In this document: positions 61,801 through 64,000 of the stretch, one piece after another | How positions within the stretch are numbered: position 1 is the first letter of the stretch | Layout: the number at the start of each line of letters is the position of its first letter | From: Ruminiclostridium cellobioparum DSM 1351 = ATCC 15832 | GTDB lineage: Bacteria > Bacillota > Clostridia > Acetivibrionales > DSM-1351 | Assembly (NCBI RefSeq): GCF_000621505.1 | Contig: NZ_JHYD01000001.1 | Location: forward strand, 1-64,000 | Length of the DNA: 64,000 bases | Direction: 5' to 3' | Notes under the pieces: model-generated | Told to the model about the DNA's origin: nothing | The model's database searches: none | What the model saw: only the letters and a program-made list of their open reading frames with translations | Translations under genes and position numbers: made by a program

Positions 61801-62523
61801 TTGAATTTAATAGCAGATACACATACGCACACAATTTCAAGCGGGCACGCATACAGCACCATACAGGAAAATGCACGGGAGGCCTATGAAAACGGGATAA
61901 GGATGATAAATATGTCGGACCATGGTCCGGCAATGAACGGGGCGCCGTTTTTGTACCATTTCGGAAATTTGGGAGTAATACCCCAGATGCTCTACGGGGT
62001 ACGCATCATAAAAGGTGTGGAACTGAACATCGTCAGCTATGACGGAGAGGTGGATCTGCCCCGGAGGTATTTGAAAGGGCTGGAACTGGTTCTGGCAAGC
62101 TTTCATGACATATGTATAGTTCCTTCAACTGTGGAAAACCATACAAGGGCTGCAATAAAAGTACTGGAAAATCCATATATCGATGTTCTGGCACATCCGG
62201 GAAATCCCCAGTTCCAGATAGACATCGAAAAGGTGGTAAAAGCGGCAAAAGAAAATAACAAGCTTATAGAAATAAACAACCATTCCTTTTATGTCAGAAA
62301 GGGAAGTGAAAACAATTGCAGGGAAATCCTGCGCATGTGCAAAGAATACGGTGTCAGGATAACAACCGGAAGTGATGCACACATAAGTTTTAATATCGGA
62401 AAGTTTGAAAATGTAAAAAGATTGATTGCAGAGGTTGATATGCCCGAGGAACTGGTCATAACCACTTCTGTTGAAAAAATGGAAGATTATCTGCTGGAAA
62501 GGCAGAAAAGAATAAAGGGATGA
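61801..62523 (+). CDS. PHP-domain phosphatase (YcdX-like)
   Basis: 240 residues. Metal-binding motifs DTHTHT near the N-terminus, SDHG (about 39-42), ELNIV, NHTR, LAHPG and TGSDAH at the C-terminus, as in YcdX-type trinuclear-zinc phosphatases. TTG start at 61801 behind GGGAGG. Conserved neighbour of hprK and murB; substrate unknown. Confidence 0.9.
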   Translation: MNLIADTHTHTISSGHAYSTIQENAREAYENGIRMINMSDHGPAMNGAPFLYHFGNLGVIPQMLYGVRIIKGVELNIVSYDGEVDLPRRYLKGLELVLASFHDICIVPSTVENHTRAAIKVLENPYIDVLAHPGNPQFQIDIEKVVKAAKENNKLIEINNHSFYVRKGSENNCREILRMCKEYGVRITTGSDAHISFNIGKFENVKRLIAEVDMPEELVITTSVEKMEDYLLERQKRIKG

Positions 62524-62568
62524 GCGAATTGCGTTTGTTCATCTTTTAGAAAGGTTGAGTGCTGAAAT

Positions 62569-63483
62569 TTGGAGAATAAAGAATTGGTTAAAAAGCTTAC
62601 TTCATTATTGGGAGAAGAAAGAGTTTTAATTAATGAACCTATGAGCGGGCACACATCGTTTAAAATCGGAGGGCCGGCTGATATATTGGCAATCCCTGAT
62701 AATACGGCTCAGCTGGGGGAAATGGTCAAATACTTTGCAAGCTCGGGCACGCCGTATATGATCATGGGCAACGGCACAAACCTGTTGGTCTCCGACAGGG
62801 GCATCAGGGGAGTGGTTGTCAAGATTTTTGACAATCTTCAAAATTTTACCGTGCAGGATGAATTTTTGGAATTTGAAGCAGGAATACTGATAGCAAGGGC
62901 AGCTAAAATAGCCCTGGCAAATTCTCTCTCAGGTCTGGAGTTTGCAGAAGGAATCCCGGGGACCATGGGAGGAGCCGTAACAATGAATGCAGGCGCTTAC
63001 ACGGGCGAGATGTCCATGGTTGTCCAGGAGACCGAATATATGGACAGGGAAGGAAATATTAAAACAGTAAGGGGAGAACAACATTGTTTTTCCTATAGAT
63101 CAAGTGTGATTCAAAGATCAAAGGGAATAGTTATTAAAACCCGGCTAAAGCTAAGGAAAGACGACCCTGAAAAAATAAAGGCATTTATGGATGATTTTAA
63201 TTTCAAGCGCAAGGATAAGCAGCCCCTGGAATGGCCCAGCGCCGGGAGTGTATTTAAAAGGCCGGCAGGACATTTTGTAGGGAAGCTGATAGATGACAGC
63301 GGGTTGAGGGGCTTTGGCATTGGAGGAGCTCAAATCTCCGACAAGCACAGCGGCTTTATAATCAACCGGGGAAATGCAACCTGTCACGATGTGCTTAATT
63401 TGATCAAACACATACAAAACACGGTAAATCAGAAATTTAACATACAGCTGGAACCTGAAATAAGAATTATAGGAGATTTATAA
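62569..63483 (+). CDS. murB: UDP-N-acetylenolpyruvoylglucosamine reductase
   Basis: 304 residues. FAD-binding type 4 domain (MIMGNGTNLLVSD, FAEGIPGTMGGAVTMNAGAY), catalytic serine in GSVFKRP and a C-terminal glutamate in LEPEIRI. Type IIb MurB length. It reduces UDP-GlcNAc-enolpyruvate in peptidoglycan synthesis. TTG start at 62569, with only a weak ribosome site. Confidence 0.95.
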   Translation: MENKELVKKLTSLLGEERVLINEPMSGHTSFKIGGPADILAIPDNTAQLGEMVKYFASSGTPYMIMGNGTNLLVSDRGIRGVVVKIFDNLQNFTVQDEFLEFEAGILIARAAKIALANSLSGLEFAEGIPGTMGGAVTMNAGAYTGEMSMVVQETEYMDREGNIKTVRGEQHCFSYRSSVIQRSKGIVIKTRLKLRKDDPEKIKAFMDDFNFKRKDKQPLEWPSAGSVFKRPAGHFVGKLIDDSGLRGFGIGGAQISDKHSGFIINRGNATCHDVLNLIKHIQNTVNQKFNIQLEPEIRIIGDL

Positions 63484-63589
63484 TCATTTCAAGAAATGGG
63501 AAGTTATTATTTGATCATTCCTTATATACATTGCCATAACAGTGACGGTATAGGATAATATATACAGAAGATATGGGGGCTCGAAAGAC

Positions 63590-64000
63590 ATGAGATTCGT
63601 AATAGTAACTGGAATGTCCGGGGCGGGGAAAAGCCTTGTAACTAAATATCTGGAAGACATCGGCTTTTTCTGTGTGGATAATCTGCCTCCGGCGCTGATA
63701 CCGAAGTTTGCTGAAATAAGTGCACAGAGTGAAGGCAAAATGGAAAAAATCGCACTGGTTATTGATATAAGAGGCGGTGCATTGCTCCATGACCTGTTTC
63801 CGGCACTTAATGAGGTGAAGCAGTCGGGCTTCTCTTACGAAATTCTTTTCCTCGAAGCCGACGACGATGTGCTGGTCAAGCGGTACAAGGAGAGCAGGAG
63901 GCAGCATCCCCTGTCGCCGGAAGGCCGTCTTGTCAAGGGGATCAAGGAGGAAAGAAAAGCTCTTGAAACAATAAAATCAAAGGCAAATTATATAGTAGAT
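63590..64000 (+). CDS. rapZ: RapZ/YvcJ nucleotide-binding protein (partial, runs off the window)
   Basis: The first 137 codons of a RapZ (RNase adaptor/YvcJ) family protein. P-loop GMSGAGKS at residues 8-15, [11 protein letters not shown], and [22 protein letters not shown] are family hallmarks. In Bacillus the homolog YvcJ is a nucleotide-binding protein; RapZ in enterobacteria controls GlmZ RNA. Follows murB as usual in clostridia (yvcK and whiA normally come next). GGGGGC precedes ATG 63590. Confidence 0.93.
   Translation, partial: MRFVIVTGMSGAGKSLVTKYLEDIGFFCVDNLPPALIPKFAEISAQSEGKMEKIALVIDIRGGALLHDLFPALNEVKQSGFSYEILFLEADDDVLVKRYKESRRQHPLSPEGRLVKGIKEERKALETIKSKANYIVD

Noticed and set aside
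63484-63907. Long antisense frames over rapZ
   Set aside because: They overlap an unmistakable rapZ reading frame with conserved motifs and have no ribosome sites or family similarity.

Overview
The window comes from a low-to-moderate GC, spore-forming, anaerobic Firmicute. I infer a cellulolytic clostridium of the Ruminiclostridium/Hungateiclostridium type. Evidence: a GerA-type germination operon, a YjcZ-like small protein, a bifurcating-type [FeFe] hydrogenase operon, YesMN-type two-component systems beside carbohydrate ABC transporters, a GH31 glycosidase, a membrane pyrophosphatase, and the hprK-PHP-murB-rapZ block. The species is inference.

Layout. 1-1.2 kb: end of an upstream gene, a DUF1801 gene and a small lipoprotein. 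1.4-5.5 kb: germination operon (A, C, small D-like and B subunits). 5.5-13.7 kb: sensor kinase/AraC regulator pair divergent from a sugar ABC transporter plus DapA-family aldolase operon. 13.7-19.4 kb: TetR regulator with an ABC exporter, then MarR regulator with an MFS exporter. 19.4-30.3 kb: mostly single genes (GNATs, CPBP protease, PilZ protein, GyrI-like protein, YgjP-like peptidase, aldo/keto reductase). 30.5-34.7 kb: hydC-hydB-hydA. 35.0-39.9 kb: a second unit with a sigma-A promoter and a near-perfect Rex operator. It encodes a thioredoxin-like [2Fe-2S] protein, a sensory group-C-like [FeFe] hydrogenase with a PAS domain, a SpoIIE/PP2C phosphatase and a TnpB-family protein that has lost two of its three RuvC catalytic acids, followed by a structured 3' region. 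40-50.3 kb: second YesMN pair, two sugar-binding lipoproteins, two permeases and a GH31 enzyme. 50.4-54.7 kb: yybP-ykoY riboswitch and TerC, CCA-adding enzyme, DUF554. Then two tRNA-Gly genes, a duplicated-domain membrane protein, patatin, membrane pyrophosphatase, hprK, PHP, murB and the start of rapZ.

The most interesting candidate system is the 35-40 kb unit. A hydrogenase-like sensor and a phosphatase appear co-transcribed with a nuclease-dead TnpB, followed by hairpins resembling an omega/guide RNA 3' end. This looks like a TldR-type (TnpB-like nuclease-dead repressor) RNA-guided regulator tied to H2 or redox sensing. The catalytic losses and operon layout are visible directly; guide-RNA function and targets are inference.

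The intergenic space is rich in repeats: (i) a palindromic element that carries a Shine-Dalgarno sequence, with a complementary anti-SD arm, just before start codons (five copies, some partial); (ii) MITE-like elements with long terminal inverted repeats, one flanked by a 5-bp direct repeat; (iii) a family of hairpins with a common core and variable but complementary stems. Several operators are readable beside their regulators.
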